64,000 nt of DNA, taken from Treponema sp. (GTDB lineage: Bacteria > Spirochaetota > Spirochaetia > Treponematales > Treponemataceae). The position numbers were made by a program, and so were the translations under genes. Location of the stretch: assembly GCA_017534445.1 (NCBI GenBank), contig JAFXWC010000033.1, forward strand, positions 1 through 64,000, given 5' to 3'. The notes under the pieces were generated by a model. That model searched no databases, was not told the DNA's origin, and was given only the letters and a program-made list of their open reading frames with translations. Positions 49,881 to 59,187 of this stretch are shown one piece after another; the first letter of the stretch is position 1, and every line of letters starts with the position of its first letter.

Positions 49881-52025
49881 ATGGCAGAAAATAAAAGTGG
49901 GAACAACAGGCAGAGTATAATTTCAGCAATTCAGGGAAATTCCGTAGCTGTGGCTTCGGTTGTAATCGTCCTTATGCTTTTTATACCATTGCCAAAAACG
50001 GTGATTGACATTGCAATGGTCATAAATCTTGCCCTTGCATTGGTTATCCTTTTGACAGTAATGTACACAAGACGGGCCGCGGACTTTTCTTCTTTTCCGC
50101 GCGTAATCCTTATGGTAACCCTTTTTGGGCTTGCCATAAACATTTCGTCAACGCGTCTTATTCTTCTTCCGGGGGCGGATGTTCCGGCTTCCCTTCTAAT
50201 GACTAAACAGAGCGAGATGGTAAAGGCCTTTGCCGATATCGTGGCTGGGGACAACCTTGTCGTTGGCTTTATCATCTTTATCATCCTTATAGTCGTTCAG
50301 GTAATCGTAGTAACCAAGGGTGCAGGCCGTATTTCAGAAGTAAGTGCCCGTTTTACCTTGGACAGCATGAACTCCAAGATGTTCGACATTCAGAACGACC
50401 TTAACAGCGGTGTCATTACCGAGGAAGAGGCCGAAAAGCGCAAGGAAGACATCAGAAGGGAAGTTGACTTCTACTCAACCATGGACGGTTCCTCCAAGTT
50501 CGTAAGCGGAAACGTAAAGGCCGGCATATTCATTACCGTAGTCAACCTGATTGGCGGCATGATTACCGGTATGGTCTTCCACAATATGGCTGCGGGCGAG
50601 GCTATGAACACTTATGCCAAGCTTACAATAGGCGACGGTCTTCTTTCCCAGCTCCCGGCACTTCTTGTGTCCTTCTCTACAGGTATCCTTGTTACAGGTA
50701 GCCGTGCAGACGAATTTATTGGCGATGAGCTTAAGCGCAACTTCTCCGTTAGCGGTACAATTTACGTTATCGTTGGTATTGCCCTTGCGGCTATGGGGCT
50801 TGCCTTCCACAATGCCTCTGCATTCGTTCTTGTTCCTATTGGTGCAGTCTTTGTCTATCTTGGTATTCGTATGCAGAAATTCCAGAAGACAGAGGCCGAG
50901 CGTGCTGCAGAAGCGGCCAGAAACGCAAAGTCTACCAAGCAGACAGGTGGCAGCCCTGATGAGGTTTCACCGGTTGTTACCCTTGATCCTCTCTCTCTTG
51001 ACCTTGGATATGCCTTGGTTCCACTTGTTGACCGGGAAAAGGGTGCGGAACTTCTTGAGCGCGTAACAAGAATCCGCCGTGAAGAAGCCCTTGATCTTGG
51101 ACTTGTTGTTCCTCCGATAAGAATCCGTGACAGTATGTCCATAGATCCTGATGAATACTCATTTAAGATTCGTGGCATAGAAGTTGGAAAGAGCAAGCTT
51201 AAGCTTGGCTACTATATGTGCCTTAACACGGGCAATGTTGACCCCAAGCGCGTAATGGTTGGCGAAAAGACAAAAGACCCGGCCTTTGGCATGGAAGCAA
51301 TCTGGGTTTCCGAACCCAAGCGTCTGGAAGCAGAGAAGGCTGGTTATGCCGTAATTGATCCTCCTACAATCATTGCAACCCACTTGACGGAAATTATTCG
51401 CCGCCACGCATCAGACATTCTTAGCCGTCAGGAAGTAAGTTCTATTGTCAACAAGGTTAAGGAGACAAATCCTGTTGTTGTTGACGAAATCCTTAACGGA
51501 GAACACAAGCTTACTTATGGTGAGATAGAGAGCGTACTCAAGAACCTTTTGCAGGAACAGGTAAGCATCCGCAACATGGTTGTAATTCTGGAAACTCTCG
51601 CCAACTTTGCTCCTATTACCAAAGATCCGTGGATTCTTACGGAAAAAGTAAGAGAGGCCCTTGGTGCACAGATTTGTCTCCAGTATGCGGATGATGATCA
51701 TGTGCTTCACGTTATGCGCCTTTCACAGAACCTTGCCCAGAGTATTGTTGAGCATCAGGTCATGCAGCCTGGCCAAAAGCCTTTCGTTGCCTTTGATCCT
51801 GTTGACGGCCGTAAATATATAGAAACTATGAGCTCATCTTTTGCTGCAGTAAGCGAAAGAAATTATCTGCCGATTGTACTTTGCCCGGATCAGGTCCGTC
51901 TTCTTGTTCATTCTTCTACTGAACGGGAGATTCCGGGTCTTGTTTGCATTTCGGTAAGTGAGGTTATGGCTGCCGGTTCAGGAATAAAAGTAGAAACAAT
52001 TGGAGACATCGATGTACAAGACTGA
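49881..52025 (+). CDS. flhA: flagellar export protein FlhA
   Basis: A 714-residue protein with about eight membrane segments (residues 20-325) and a cytoplasmic domain that docks substrates and chaperones. The FHIPEP signature region NISSTRLILLPGADVPASLL, the loop GRISEVSARFTLDSMNSKMF, and LDPLSLDLGYALVPLVD are present. flhF begins inside its 3' end. Confidence 0.96.
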   Translation: MAENKSGNNRQSIISAIQGNSVAVASVVIVLMLFIPLPKTVIDIAMVINLALALVILLTVMYTRRAADFSSFPRVILMVTLFGLAINISSTRLILLPGADVPASLLMTKQSEMVKAFADIVAGDNLVVGFIIFIILIVVQVIVVTKGAGRISEVSARFTLDSMNSKMFDIQNDLNSGVITEEEAEKRKEDIRREVDFYSTMDGSSKFVSGNVKAGIFITVVNLIGGMITGMVFHNMAAGEAMNTYAKLTIGDGLLSQLPALLVSFSTGILVTGSRADEFIGDELKRNFSVSGTIYVIVGIALAAMGLAFHNASAFVLVPIGAVFVYLGIRMQKFQKTEAERAAEAARNAKSTKQTGGSPDEVSPVVTLDPLSLDLGYALVPLVDREKGAELLERVTRIRREEALDLGLVVPPIRIRDSMSIDPDEYSFKIRGIEVGKSKLKLGYYMCLNTGNVDPKRVMVGEKTKDPAFGMEAIWVSEPKRLEAEKAGYAVIDPPTIIATHLTEIIRRHASDILSRQEVSSIVNKVKETNPVVVDEILNGEHKLTYGEIESVLKNLLQEQVSIRNMVVILETLANFAPITKDPWILTEKVREALGAQICLQYADDDHVLHVMRLSQNLAQSIVEHQVMQPGQKPFVAFDPVDGRKYIETMSSSFAAVSERNYLPIVLCPDQVRLLVHSSTEREIPGLVCISVSEVMAAGSGIKVETIGDIDVQD

Positions 52026-53394
52026 AAAAATTGGAAGCACTCAAATGGAGATAGAAGGACCTTCTCTTGAATGGATAAAGAACAGGCTCCAGAGAGAGTA
52101 CGGCGACATGTACCAGATTCTCAACTATAAAACTACTCTCAAGGGTGGTCTTTTCGGTTTTTTTCAGAAGGAAATTGTAAATGCCAACTATGTTGTTGAA
52201 GATTCGTTCAACAGGTACAATTCAGTCCCTGATCCACTAAAGAAAATGCCATATTCCGGCGGGGCAGACTATTCTCAATACCAGAGGACCCAGCCTTATC
52301 CTCAGAAAACAGACTACATGCCTTATGCGGCAAGGGAAGTTCCCGTAAAAACCGGCATGGCAGATTCAAACCAGAACAGTTTTACCGCCAAACGCGATGA
52401 AATTCTACAGGCTTTGGGTAACGGCAATGTAACCAGTATGCTCCAGGTGGCTCAGCTTACGAAGCAGCTGGAAAAGCTTGATGAAAAAATCGATTCAATT
52501 TCACAGGCCCAGGCCGCATCCCAGGGCGATGAGAATGCTACTATCCAGAAGATAAATGACCTTCTTGTTCAGAATGAATTTACCCAGAACTACATCCGCA
52601 AAATGGATGATAAAATCCGCAGGGAATTCAATCTGGAGGACTTGGAAGATTTTGACCGTGTTCAGGACAGCGTAATAGACTGGATTGGGGAGACAATCAC
52701 TATAGCTCCCAAATTCGTTTCAAAAGGAAAGTTTGCGCATGTAATAGTCGTTGTAGGTCCAACCGGTGTCGGAAAGACTACAACTATTGCCCGTATGGCG
52801 GCAAAGCTCCGCAAGGTTGCCCAGTCAAAGAAGCTTCCGGCTCCTTCTATAAAGATGATAACTATGGACACTTGGCGCGTTGGTGCTTTTGAGCAGCTTA
52901 AGCACTATGGCGATGCAATAGAAATTGACGTTGATAAGGCGGAAAGTGCGGAGGATCTTAAGTCGCTTTTTGATTCATACAAGAACAGCATGGATTTTGT
53001 TCTTATTGATACAAGCGGTTACAGTCCAAACGACTACGAAAATATAGCAAAGATGCGCTCTATGCTCGATGTTAAGGGTATGCAGCCGGACATTTATCTT
53101 GCCGTTGCTGCTAGCACTAAGGCCAGCGACCTTGAAAAAATCATCAGGAACTACGAATCTTTTGACTTCCGTAGCGTGATTGTAACAAAATGTGATGAAA
53201 CTTCTGCGTACGGAAACGTCATCAGTATTCTTAGCGAAAAGAACAAGCAGGTTTCCATGATAACTGACGGACAGCAGGTTTTACATTCGTTAAAGCGTGC
53301 AAGCCCGGTGCTTTTCCTAAGGCAGCTTATAGGGTTCCAGGTGAACAAGGACAAGATTGTAAAGAAATTTGGGTCCGAGAATGAAGAAGAGTAA
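52012..53394 (+). CDS. flhF: flagellar SRP-like GTPase FlhF
   Basis: A 460-residue protein: an N-terminal region (about 1-140) of low conservation, N domain, then the G domain with P-loop VVGPTGVGKTTTIAR near 245, MDTWRVGAFEQL, DTSGY and TKCDET. FlhF sets the site of flagellum assembly, which in spirochaetes means the poles. ATG52012 overlaps the flhA stop by 14 bases and has GGAG six bases before. Confidence 0.93.
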   Translation: MYKTEKIGSTQMEIEGPSLEWIKNRLQREYGDMYQILNYKTTLKGGLFGFFQKEIVNANYVVEDSFNRYNSVPDPLKKMPYSGGADYSQYQRTQPYPQKTDYMPYAAREVPVKTGMADSNQNSFTAKRDEILQALGNGNVTSMLQVAQLTKQLEKLDEKIDSISQAQAASQGDENATIQKINDLLVQNEFTQNYIRKMDDKIRREFNLEDLEDFDRVQDSVIDWIGETITIAPKFVSKGKFAHVIVVVGPTGVGKTTTIARMAAKLRKVAQSKKLPAPSIKMITMDTWRVGAFEQLKHYGDAIEIDVDKAESAEDLKSLFDSYKNSMDFVLIDTSGYSPNDYENIAKMRSMLDVKGMQPDIYLAVAASTKASDLEKIIRNYESFDFRSVIVTKCDETSAYGNVISILSEKNKQVSMITDGQQVLHSLKRASPVLFLRQLIGFQVNKDKIVKKFGSENEEE

Positions 53395-53396
53395 AG

Positions 53397-53420
53397 TCTT
53401 GCGTATCTTATGCGTCAAGA
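53397..53420 (+). other. imperfect hairpin between flhF and flhG
   Basis: TCTTG-CGTA pairs with TGCG-(T)-CAAGA, a nine-pair stem with a bulge, directly after the flhF stop. Only a loose T-rich run follows. It could be an attenuator or mRNA-processing site; support is weak. Confidence 0.3.
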
Positions 53421-53451
53421 AGTCTATTTTAAGTAATGTGTGGTGTTGATT

Positions 53452-54321
53452 ATGGGAATGGAAGAACAGGCAAACGAGCTTCGTGCCATGATGGGGAACG
53501 GTGATCCCCATAAGACAAGAATTATTGCAATAACAAGCGGCAAGGGCGGTGTAGGCAAGACGAATGTCGCCGTTAACATGGCTATCGCTTATGCAGAAAT
53601 AGGCAAGCGCGTAATTCTGATTGACGGCGATATGGGTATGGCTAATGTCAATGTCTTGCTTAATATAGTGCCCCGCTACAATTTGCTTCAGGTTATTAAC
53701 CGCCAGAAGAAAATGAGCGAGATAATTCTGGACACGGAATTCGGCATAAAATTTATTGCAGGTGCAAACGGATTTTCCAAAATTGCCAACCTGTCCAAGG
53801 AAGAGCTTGACTATTTTACAAAGGAATTCCTGTCGCTTTCCAATGCAGACATAATAATCATAGACACGGGTGCCGGTATTGCAAACAACGTTCTTCAGTT
53901 TGTAGCCGCAGCAGATGAGGTTTATGTCGTTACCACACCGGAGCCTACTGCTATAACAGATGCCTATGGTATCATAAAGATTATTTCCACCGAGCTTGTG
54001 GACAGGGAAAGCAACATAAAGCTGCTCGTAAACCGTGTTCATTCTGCGGATGAGGGAAAGCGCATATCAGAACGCATAATTACTATTGTTGGTCAGTTCC
54101 TTAATTATAAGGTTGACTATATAGGTTTTGTTTATGAGGATTCTGTGGTTCAGACTGCAGTTATCCGCCAAAAGCCCTTTATTGTGGTTAATCCTACTTC
54201 AAGGCCGTCTGTATGCATCAAGCACATAGTCGGCAGAATAGAGAAAACGGAGAACAACGCGTCTGTCGGTGTTCAGAATTTCTTGAAGAAATTTGTTGTA
54301 GGCGGAAAGAAAAAAAGGTAA
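53452..54321 (+). CDS. flhG: flagellar number regulator FlhG (MinD/ParA-like ATPase)
   Basis: A 289-residue ATPase with deviant Walker A SGKGGVGKTNVAVNMA near 30, DGDMGMANVNVLL, and DTGAGI, plus a C-terminal helix with basic residues that may bind membrane. With FlhF it limits flagellar number. ATG53452 is used; the frame is also open at GTG53440 and ATG53458, and no strong ribosome site decides. Confidence 0.92.
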   Translation: MGMEEQANELRAMMGNGDPHKTRIIAITSGKGGVGKTNVAVNMAIAYAEIGKRVILIDGDMGMANVNVLLNIVPRYNLLQVINRQKKMSEIILDTEFGIKFIAGANGFSKIANLSKEELDYFTKEFLSLSNADIIIIDTGAGIANNVLQFVAAADEVYVVTTPEPTAITDAYGIIKIISTELVDRESNIKLLVNRVHSADEGKRISERIITIVGQFLNYKVDYIGFVYEDSVVQTAVIRQKPFIVVNPTSRPSVCIKHIVGRIEKTENNASVGVQNFLKKFVVGGKKKR

Positions 54322-54347
54322 ATAGCGTTTAAATTATTCTGAATTTG

Positions 54348-54360
54348 CAAGTTCAACTTG
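54348..54360. promoter_or_regulatory. perfect 13-bp palindrome over a -35 region
   Basis: CAAGTT-C-AACTTG. Its right half shares the TTG of the -35 box TTGACC (54358). A repressor binding there would block the promoter. Confidence 0.4.
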
Positions 54361-54386
54361 ACCGGAATGAAATTTTGACGTAATCT
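54358..54386 (+). promoter_or_regulatory. promoter before the 54413 gene
   Basis: TTGACC (54358-54363), 17 bases, TAATCT (54381-54386). The gene's GGAGGA site and ATG follow within 27 bases. Confidence 0.5.
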
Positions 54387-54412
54387 TATATATATAAGCG
54401 GAGGAATGGTTT

Positions 54413-55192
54413 ATGCTCACTCCAAAAAAGATAGCATTTCCGGCAGCTGCGGGTTTTGTTATTTCTTTTGTAATTAGTTTGATCTTTGCACATAGTCTTT
54501 TTTGGTCTCTTATAAGGGGGCTTGTTTTCGGTGTAGTTTTTGCCCTTGTGTTCCTTCTTGTTGATTTTTTGTTCAGCACATTTTTGGAGCAAACGGCAGA
54601 CGTTGAAGTTTCTGCGGTAAAAAAGCCTTCCTCTTTGGGTAACAAGGTTGATATCGTCATTTCAGACGAAGAGCTTACCGATGACGGTGAAAATTTGCGT
54701 TTTTCCGTTAACAACAACAAAAAGTCTATCGATGCCCAGGCTCTAAAGGCGTCGGATGCAAAGGCTGCTGCCGAACTTGATGACGCAGGAGCCGCAATGC
54801 AGAATGCTCCTGATTCAAAGCAGGAAAGCTTCATACAGAGCGCAAAGGAAACTGCCGCAACCGCCGCAACTGTTGCCGCCGCCAAGCAGGATGAGAACAA
54901 GTCCGCTTTTGTTGCCTCATCTGTCGCGGAAGTTACCTCTCCGTCCTCCGCAAAGTCTGAGGATGATGCTGTAGACGGTCTTGACAGTTTACCGGATCTT
55001 TCCGGTTTTGATGCACTTACAGGTGATGTAGATGAAAGTCCCGACGTAATAGATGATACGGAATTTGCCAGCAGGGGAGTTTCTGCTCCTGCAAGCCGTG
55101 GCAGCACCTTCTCTGACGGAACAAAGGCTGCGGATCATGATACGGAAACACTGGCAAAAGCGATTTCTACGATTTTAAAAAGGGATGAATAA
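54413..55192 (+). CDS. unknown membrane-anchored acidic protein in the motility cluster
   Basis: A 259-residue protein with two close membrane segments (about 8-27 and 31-52) and a long cytoplasmic, Ala/Asp/Ser-rich disordered region (60-245), ending in a short helix ETLAKAISTILKRDE. No family recognised, but its place between flhG and the sigma factor gene matches an unknown gene in treponemal motility operons. GGAGGA precedes the ATG. Confidence 0.75.
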   Translation: MLTPKKIAFPAAAGFVISFVISLIFAHSLFWSLIRGLVFGVVFALVFLLVDFLFSTFLEQTADVEVSAVKKPSSLGNKVDIVISDEELTDDGENLRFSVNNNKKSIDAQALKASDAKAAAELDDAGAAMQNAPDSKQESFIQSAKETAATAATVAAAKQDENKSAFVASSVAEVTSPSSAKSEDDAVDGLDSLPDLSGFDALTGDVDESPDVIDDTEFASRGVSAPASRGSTFSDGTKAADHDTETLAKAISTILKRDE

Positions 55193-55212
55193 ATAATATA
55201 AAGGTGAGGATG

Positions 55213-56004
55213 ATGGGTAATTCGCTTACGGATGAAGAAAAGACAGAAGATGAACTTTGGCACGAATTCAAGAAGACCAGGTCTTCACAAATCCGTGACA
55301 AATTTATCCGCCAATATATGCCTCTCGTAAAATACGTTGCCGGAAAGGTAAAGACCGGTATGCCCGACAGTGTTGAGTATGAAGACTTGATAGGGTTTGG
55401 CCAGTTTGGTCTTTTGGACGCGATAAACAAATTTGATCCCGACAAGAACGTAAAATTCAAGACCTACGCAGTTACAAGAATCCGTGGAGCTATTTTTGAT
55501 GAATTAAGGGAACTTGACTGGGTTCCACGTTCTGTAAGGCAAAAATCAAGGGAAATAGAAGATACTATCGTTGAGCTTGAGGCCCAGCTTGGACGCACTG
55601 CTACCGACGCAGAGATTGCAAAGGCCATGAACATGACCGAGTCTGAGTACCAGACTACAATCATGAAGGTAAGCGGAACCAGTGTTCTTTCTCTTAACGA
55701 CGTCTGGTATTCTGGGGACGACAGCGACCACATGTCCATTGGCGACAACATTGAGTCTCCTTCAAGCCTAAACCCTGATGTTATTGTGGAAAGGGAAGAA
55801 GTGCGCAAGGTGATAATCCAGGCAATCAATGAGCTTCCCAAAAATGAAAAGATGGTAATTGTCCTTTACTATAATGAAGACCTGACGTTCAGGGAAATTG
55901 GTCAGGTACTTAACGTAAGCGAAAGCCGTATAAGCCAGCTTCATACAAAAGCCAATATGCGCCTGCGTGCAAAGCTTACTAGCCTCCGCAAAGGTATTTT
56001 CTAA
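55213..56004 (+). CDS. fliA: flagellar sigma factor FliA/WhiG type
   Basis: A 263-residue sigma-70 family protein of the sigma28 group: region 2 PLVKYVAGKV...GQFGLLDAINKFDP, with FKTYAVTRIRGAIFDELRELDW (the group's hallmark), region 3, and region 4 YNEDLTFREIGQVLNVSESRISQLHTKA. It directs late flagellar and chemotaxis genes. ATG55213 is preferred, five bases after AAGGTGA; ATG55210 and GTG55204 are in frame. Confidence 0.94.
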   Translation: MGNSLTDEEKTEDELWHEFKKTRSSQIRDKFIRQYMPLVKYVAGKVKTGMPDSVEYEDLIGFGQFGLLDAINKFDPDKNVKFKTYAVTRIRGAIFDELRELDWVPRSVRQKSREIEDTIVELEAQLGRTATDAEIAKAMNMTESEYQTTIMKVSGTSVLSLNDVWYSGDDSDHMSIGDNIESPSSLNPDVIVEREEVRKVIIQAINELPKNEKMVIVLYYNEDLTFREIGQVLNVSESRISQLHTKANMRLRAKLTSLRKGIF

Positions 56005-56013
56005 GGAGAAAGC

Positions 56014-57984
56014 ATGGTAACGTTAGATAAGCTCCGTTTGGAAATGGAATCTCAGCTGGAAGTTGACAAAGAAATCCACTCGGTGGAAGTTCGCGCGGAT
56101 ACAATAGAAGAATGTCTTGCGGATGCTTCTGTTCAGCTGGAGACAAAAATTGCCAACCTTGAATATGAGGTTCTGGAAAAAGGCTTCCAGGGAATAGCAG
56201 GTCTTGCCAAAAAGCCGTGGAAGCTTTTGATTTATGAAAATCCCAAATTCATGCAGAAGAAGAAGATTGCCAAGCAGGCCCAGCTTGCCATGGAAGAAGC
56301 TGCGGAAGAGAACAAGATTGTCAATTCAGACGGAAGGTTCTACATCCGCCACTTCAAGGACGGCATTTATCTTCACGTCGTGCTTCCTGTTGGAGAGGGT
56401 TTGCCTGTTGCGGCGAACGATGCAATTTCCGCTTCAAAGCGTCCAGATACGGATGAGGTTGATGAGGCACTGATTAAGAAGTGCTGCAAGGAAGGTACTG
56501 ACGGTGAGTATGTAAAGATTGGCGAGTACGCACGTGCCGCTGCCGGTGATGCGGTTATGGCCGTAGACATAGACAAGGACGAGATGTACGCAACAATCAG
56601 TGTTTCTCCGCCATCTATGAGTGGTGCTGAAATTTCTGCAAACGATATAATCCGTGCCCTGGAAAGTCAGGGTGTTGTTGCCGGTATAAACGAAGAAAAG
56701 ATTGCGGAATTCGTAGACAATCCGGTTTACCACATCCCCTATGAGGTTGCCACAGCCATTGCCCCGGTTAACGGTTCTGATGCATACATGAAGTACAACT
56801 TTGAGACTGACCGTTCAAAGCTTAAGATTAAGGAAAGCGAAACTGGTCAGATGGACTTTAAGGAACTCAACCTTATACAGAACGTTGTTGAGGGACAGCC
56901 CCTCGCACAGAAGATTCAGCCGCAGAGAGGAAAGGGTGGAAAGACCGTTATGGGCCGTTATCTTGAGGCAACAAACGGTAAGGACATTCAGATTCCTCTT
57001 GGCCAGAACGTAAAGCTGGATTCAGACGGCGTTACTGTCTTGGCTGCCTGCAATGGTGAAGTTTTGATTGTAAGCGGAAAAATATGTGTTGAGCCGGTTA
57101 AGGAAGTCAAGGGCGTTAACATCAAGACTGGAAACGTTACATATTTTGGTACCGTTATTGTTCACGGCAACGTTGAAGACGGCTACAACATCAAGGCCGA
57201 CGGTAACATTGAAATTTACGGTTCTGTCGGTAACTGCCGCATTGAGTCCGGTGGAGACATCGTTATTTCTCAGGGTATTATGGGACGCGATGAGGGTGTT
57301 GTTTCCACTCCAAAGTCGGTCTGGGCACGCTTTATTCAGAATGCCAAGGTTGAGGCGGGAGAGAATATCGTTGTAAATGACAACATCATGAACTCCCAGG
57401 TTTCTGCCATGAAGAAGATTGTCGTACGCGGAAAGCGTGCACAGATTATCGGTGGCCACTTGTTTGCTACGGAAGAAATTACTGCCAAGAACATCGGTTC
57501 TCCGGCTGGTGGTACAGAGACAATCCTTGAGGTTGGCTTTGATCCTAAGTCAAAGGCAAGGCTTCTTGAGCTACAGGAACAGCAGGCTTCGCTTGTTAAG
57601 GAACTTGAGGAAGTAGACAAGAACATAGAGACTCTCGAAAACCAGAAGAAGGTTCGTCGTTCGCTTCCTGTAGAAAAGGAGCAGACTTTGAGCCAGTTCC
57701 TTACACGTAAAAATGAAATCACCGAGCAGACTAACCAGATGACCGAAGAAATCAATGATTTGGAAAAGCGTCTTAGGGAACTTAAGGTTGTCGGAAAGGT
57801 CAATGCCAGCGGTACAGTTTATGCCGGTTCAAAGATATATGTCCGCGATGAAAAGGATGAGGTTAAGGCTGACTGCAAGTCTGTAACATTCTATTACGAG
57901 AACGGCTTTGTCCGTCGCGGCAAATTTGATCCTTCTCAGGCCGCTAATGATATAAAGGCTCCAGATGGCTATTCATCCAATTGA
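56014..57984 (+). CDS. FapA family protein (DUF342) with Jag-N-like domain
   Basis: A 656-residue cytoplasmic protein. Residues ~20-75 resemble the Jag N-terminal module (SVEVRADTIEECL...GFQGIAGLAKKPWKLLIY). The central DUF342/FapA part (about 110-500) is a right-handed beta-helix with repeated Gly/Asn turns (GNVEDGYNIKADGNIEIYG). A coiled coil follows at about 510-600. Such proteins are linked to polymer or surface attachment, and in spirochaetes to motility operons; the exact role is unknown. AAGGAG precedes the ATG. Confidence 0.85.
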   Translation: MVTLDKLRLEMESQLEVDKEIHSVEVRADTIEECLADASVQLETKIANLEYEVLEKGFQGIAGLAKKPWKLLIYENPKFMQKKKIAKQAQLAMEEAAEENKIVNSDGRFYIRHFKDGIYLHVVLPVGEGLPVAANDAISASKRPDTDEVDEALIKKCCKEGTDGEYVKIGEYARAAAGDAVMAVDIDKDEMYATISVSPPSMSGAEISANDIIRALESQGVVAGINEEKIAEFVDNPVYHIPYEVATAIAPVNGSDAYMKYNFETDRSKLKIKESETGQMDFKELNLIQNVVEGQPLAQKIQPQRGKGGKTVMGRYLEATNGKDIQIPLGQNVKLDSDGVTVLAACNGEVLIVSGKICVEPVKEVKGVNIKTGNVTYFGTVIVHGNVEDGYNIKADGNIEIYGSVGNCRIESGGDIVISQGIMGRDEGVVSTPKSVWARFIQNAKVEAGENIVVNDNIMNSQVSAMKKIVVRGKRAQIIGGHLFATEEITAKNIGSPAGGTETILEVGFDPKSKARLLELQEQQASLVKELEEVDKNIETLENQKKVRRSLPVEKEQTLSQFLTRKNEITEQTNQMTEEINDLEKRLRELKVVGKVNASGTVYAGSKIYVRDEKDEVKADCKSVTFYYENGFVRRGKFDPSQAANDIKAPDGYSSN

Positions 57985-58306
57985 TTTGTCTGTCGTCTAC
58001 ACACAGATGGACAACGTTGCAAAATTCAATGCGTCTCAGAATCAGGTTGCTCAGGCTATAAATCAGTCTGCGCTTGACAAGGGGGCCATTGATAATTTGG
58101 AAAAGTCAAAGACTGTTCAGGAAGCGGCAAAGAATGAATCTACTTCCACAAAAATAAAGAAGGACGGCGGTTCGGGCGGTGGCTCCGGTGCTTACCAGGG
58201 AAATGGCAAGAAGCGGCGTTCTTCTGATGACGGTAAGGAAAAAAACGACGGTCAGCAGGAAATTTCAGATCCAAGGCTGGGGCTTCATGTTGATATAACG
58301 GGGTAG
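57965..58306 (+). CDS. small unknown protein of the motility cluster
   Basis: A 113-residue protein overlapping the end of the FapA gene by 20 bases. The N-terminal ~55 residues look helical (MAIHPIDLSVVYTQMDNVAK), the rest is Gly/Ser/Lys-rich and probably disordered. It is similar in place and form to a small gene in the T. pallidum motility region. No domain recognised. Confidence 0.7.
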   Translation: MAIHPIDLSVVYTQMDNVAKFNASQNQVAQAINQSALDKGAIDNLEKSKTVQEAAKNESTSTKIKKDGGSGGGSGAYQGNGKKRRSSDDGKEKNDGQQEISDPRLGLHVDITG

Positions 58307-58309
58307 GGC

Positions 58310-59167
58310 TTGGTAGTCGTTGCTTTGTTGCTTTGTGCTTTTAATATTCTCCTTTGGATTATAATGCTCATAAGGTTCAAGCGTCTTTTTTCAACTGACA
58401 AAATTATTGAAAAAACGCGTGAAATCATGGACAACATGCTCATGGATTTGAACCGCAATGCCGAGCGTAATGTTGGTCTTGTTAACGATTCAATCAAAAT
58501 GCTTAGGGAAGTTCAGGATGAGACACTTCAGGTTCAGCAGGAAGCGGAGCGGCGTATTGCCCTCATGAACGGAGAGATTGAGTCTGCAAAGAAATCACTT
58601 GAATTTGAAAGCAGAATTGCCGGAACTTTGGGGCATGCAAGGGAAGAAGAGGTGGTTGATTCTTCTGCGGAAAAAGAACAAAAGGCTTCTTCTACCAAGA
58701 CAAGGCGTGGCGAGTCAAAAAAAGCCTCTCCTTCTCGTAAGCCGGCAGAAAGATCTACCGCGCGGACACGAACAAAGCCCTCTTCAAGTGGCATTGATCC
58801 CCTTTTCCAGACGAATGCAGTGGTGGATTCCCCTTCGGCAGAGCTTCCAGATGGTGGCAAAACAGGCGGCAGGTCAGCATCTCTTGCCTCACGCTATAAG
58901 AGTGAGCAGATGCAGGGCAACTTGTTCACCGTGGAAAATACCAATTCAGAAGATAAGCAGGCAGTTTCCGAAGCTAAAAAGACGGAAAGTGTAAAAAAGC
59001 CTTCAGGTGAGCCGGAAATTGTTCGCGCGAAAGATCCCGTTGTTGTAAAAAAGAGCATAAACCGCCAGGTTCAGGAATATGCGGCGCTTGGTATGACAGA
59101 AGAAGAAATCGCATCAAAATTAGGAAGAACCGTTCAAGAAATAAAATTAATGCTTGAATTTATATAA
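58310..59167 (+). CDS. unknown membrane-anchored protein with coiled coil and HTH-like end
   Basis: A 285-residue protein starting at TTG58310 (three bases after the previous stop). One membrane segment at about 2-20, a coiled coil at about 30-105, a basic Ser/Lys/Arg-rich disordered middle, and a C-terminal helical motif (EYAALGMTEEEIASKLGRTVQEIKLML) that resembles the helix-turn-helix end of DUF6115/DUF2802-like proteins. Last gene of the motility series; galM follows after a promoter. Function unknown. Confidence 0.72.
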   Translation: MVVVALLLCAFNILLWIIMLIRFKRLFSTDKIIEKTREIMDNMLMDLNRNAERNVGLVNDSIKMLREVQDETLQVQQEAERRIALMNGEIESAKKSLEFESRIAGTLGHAREEEVVDSSAEKEQKASSTKTRRGESKKASPSRKPAERSTARTRTKPSSSGIDPLFQTNAVVDSPSAELPDGGKTGGRSASLASRYKSEQMQGNLFTVENTNSEDKQAVSEAKKTESVKKPSGEPEIVRAKDPVVVKKSINRQVQEYAALGMTEEEIASKLGRTVQEIKLMLEFI

Positions 59168-59181
59168 AAATGCGATATAAT
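59154..59181 (+). promoter_or_regulatory. sigma70-type promoter of galM
   Basis: TTGAAT (59154-59159), 16 bases, TATAAT (59176-59181), partly inside the previous gene. ATG59188 begins 7 bases past the -10 and has no ribosome site: leaderless. Confidence 0.7.
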
Positions 59182-59187
59182 GTTTTT

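Noticed and set aside
53317-54042. 241-codon open frame on the minus strand
   Set aside because: Lies wholly against flhG, has unlikely amino acid composition (many Cys, His, Tyr, Asn) and no ribosome site; a shadow of the real gene.
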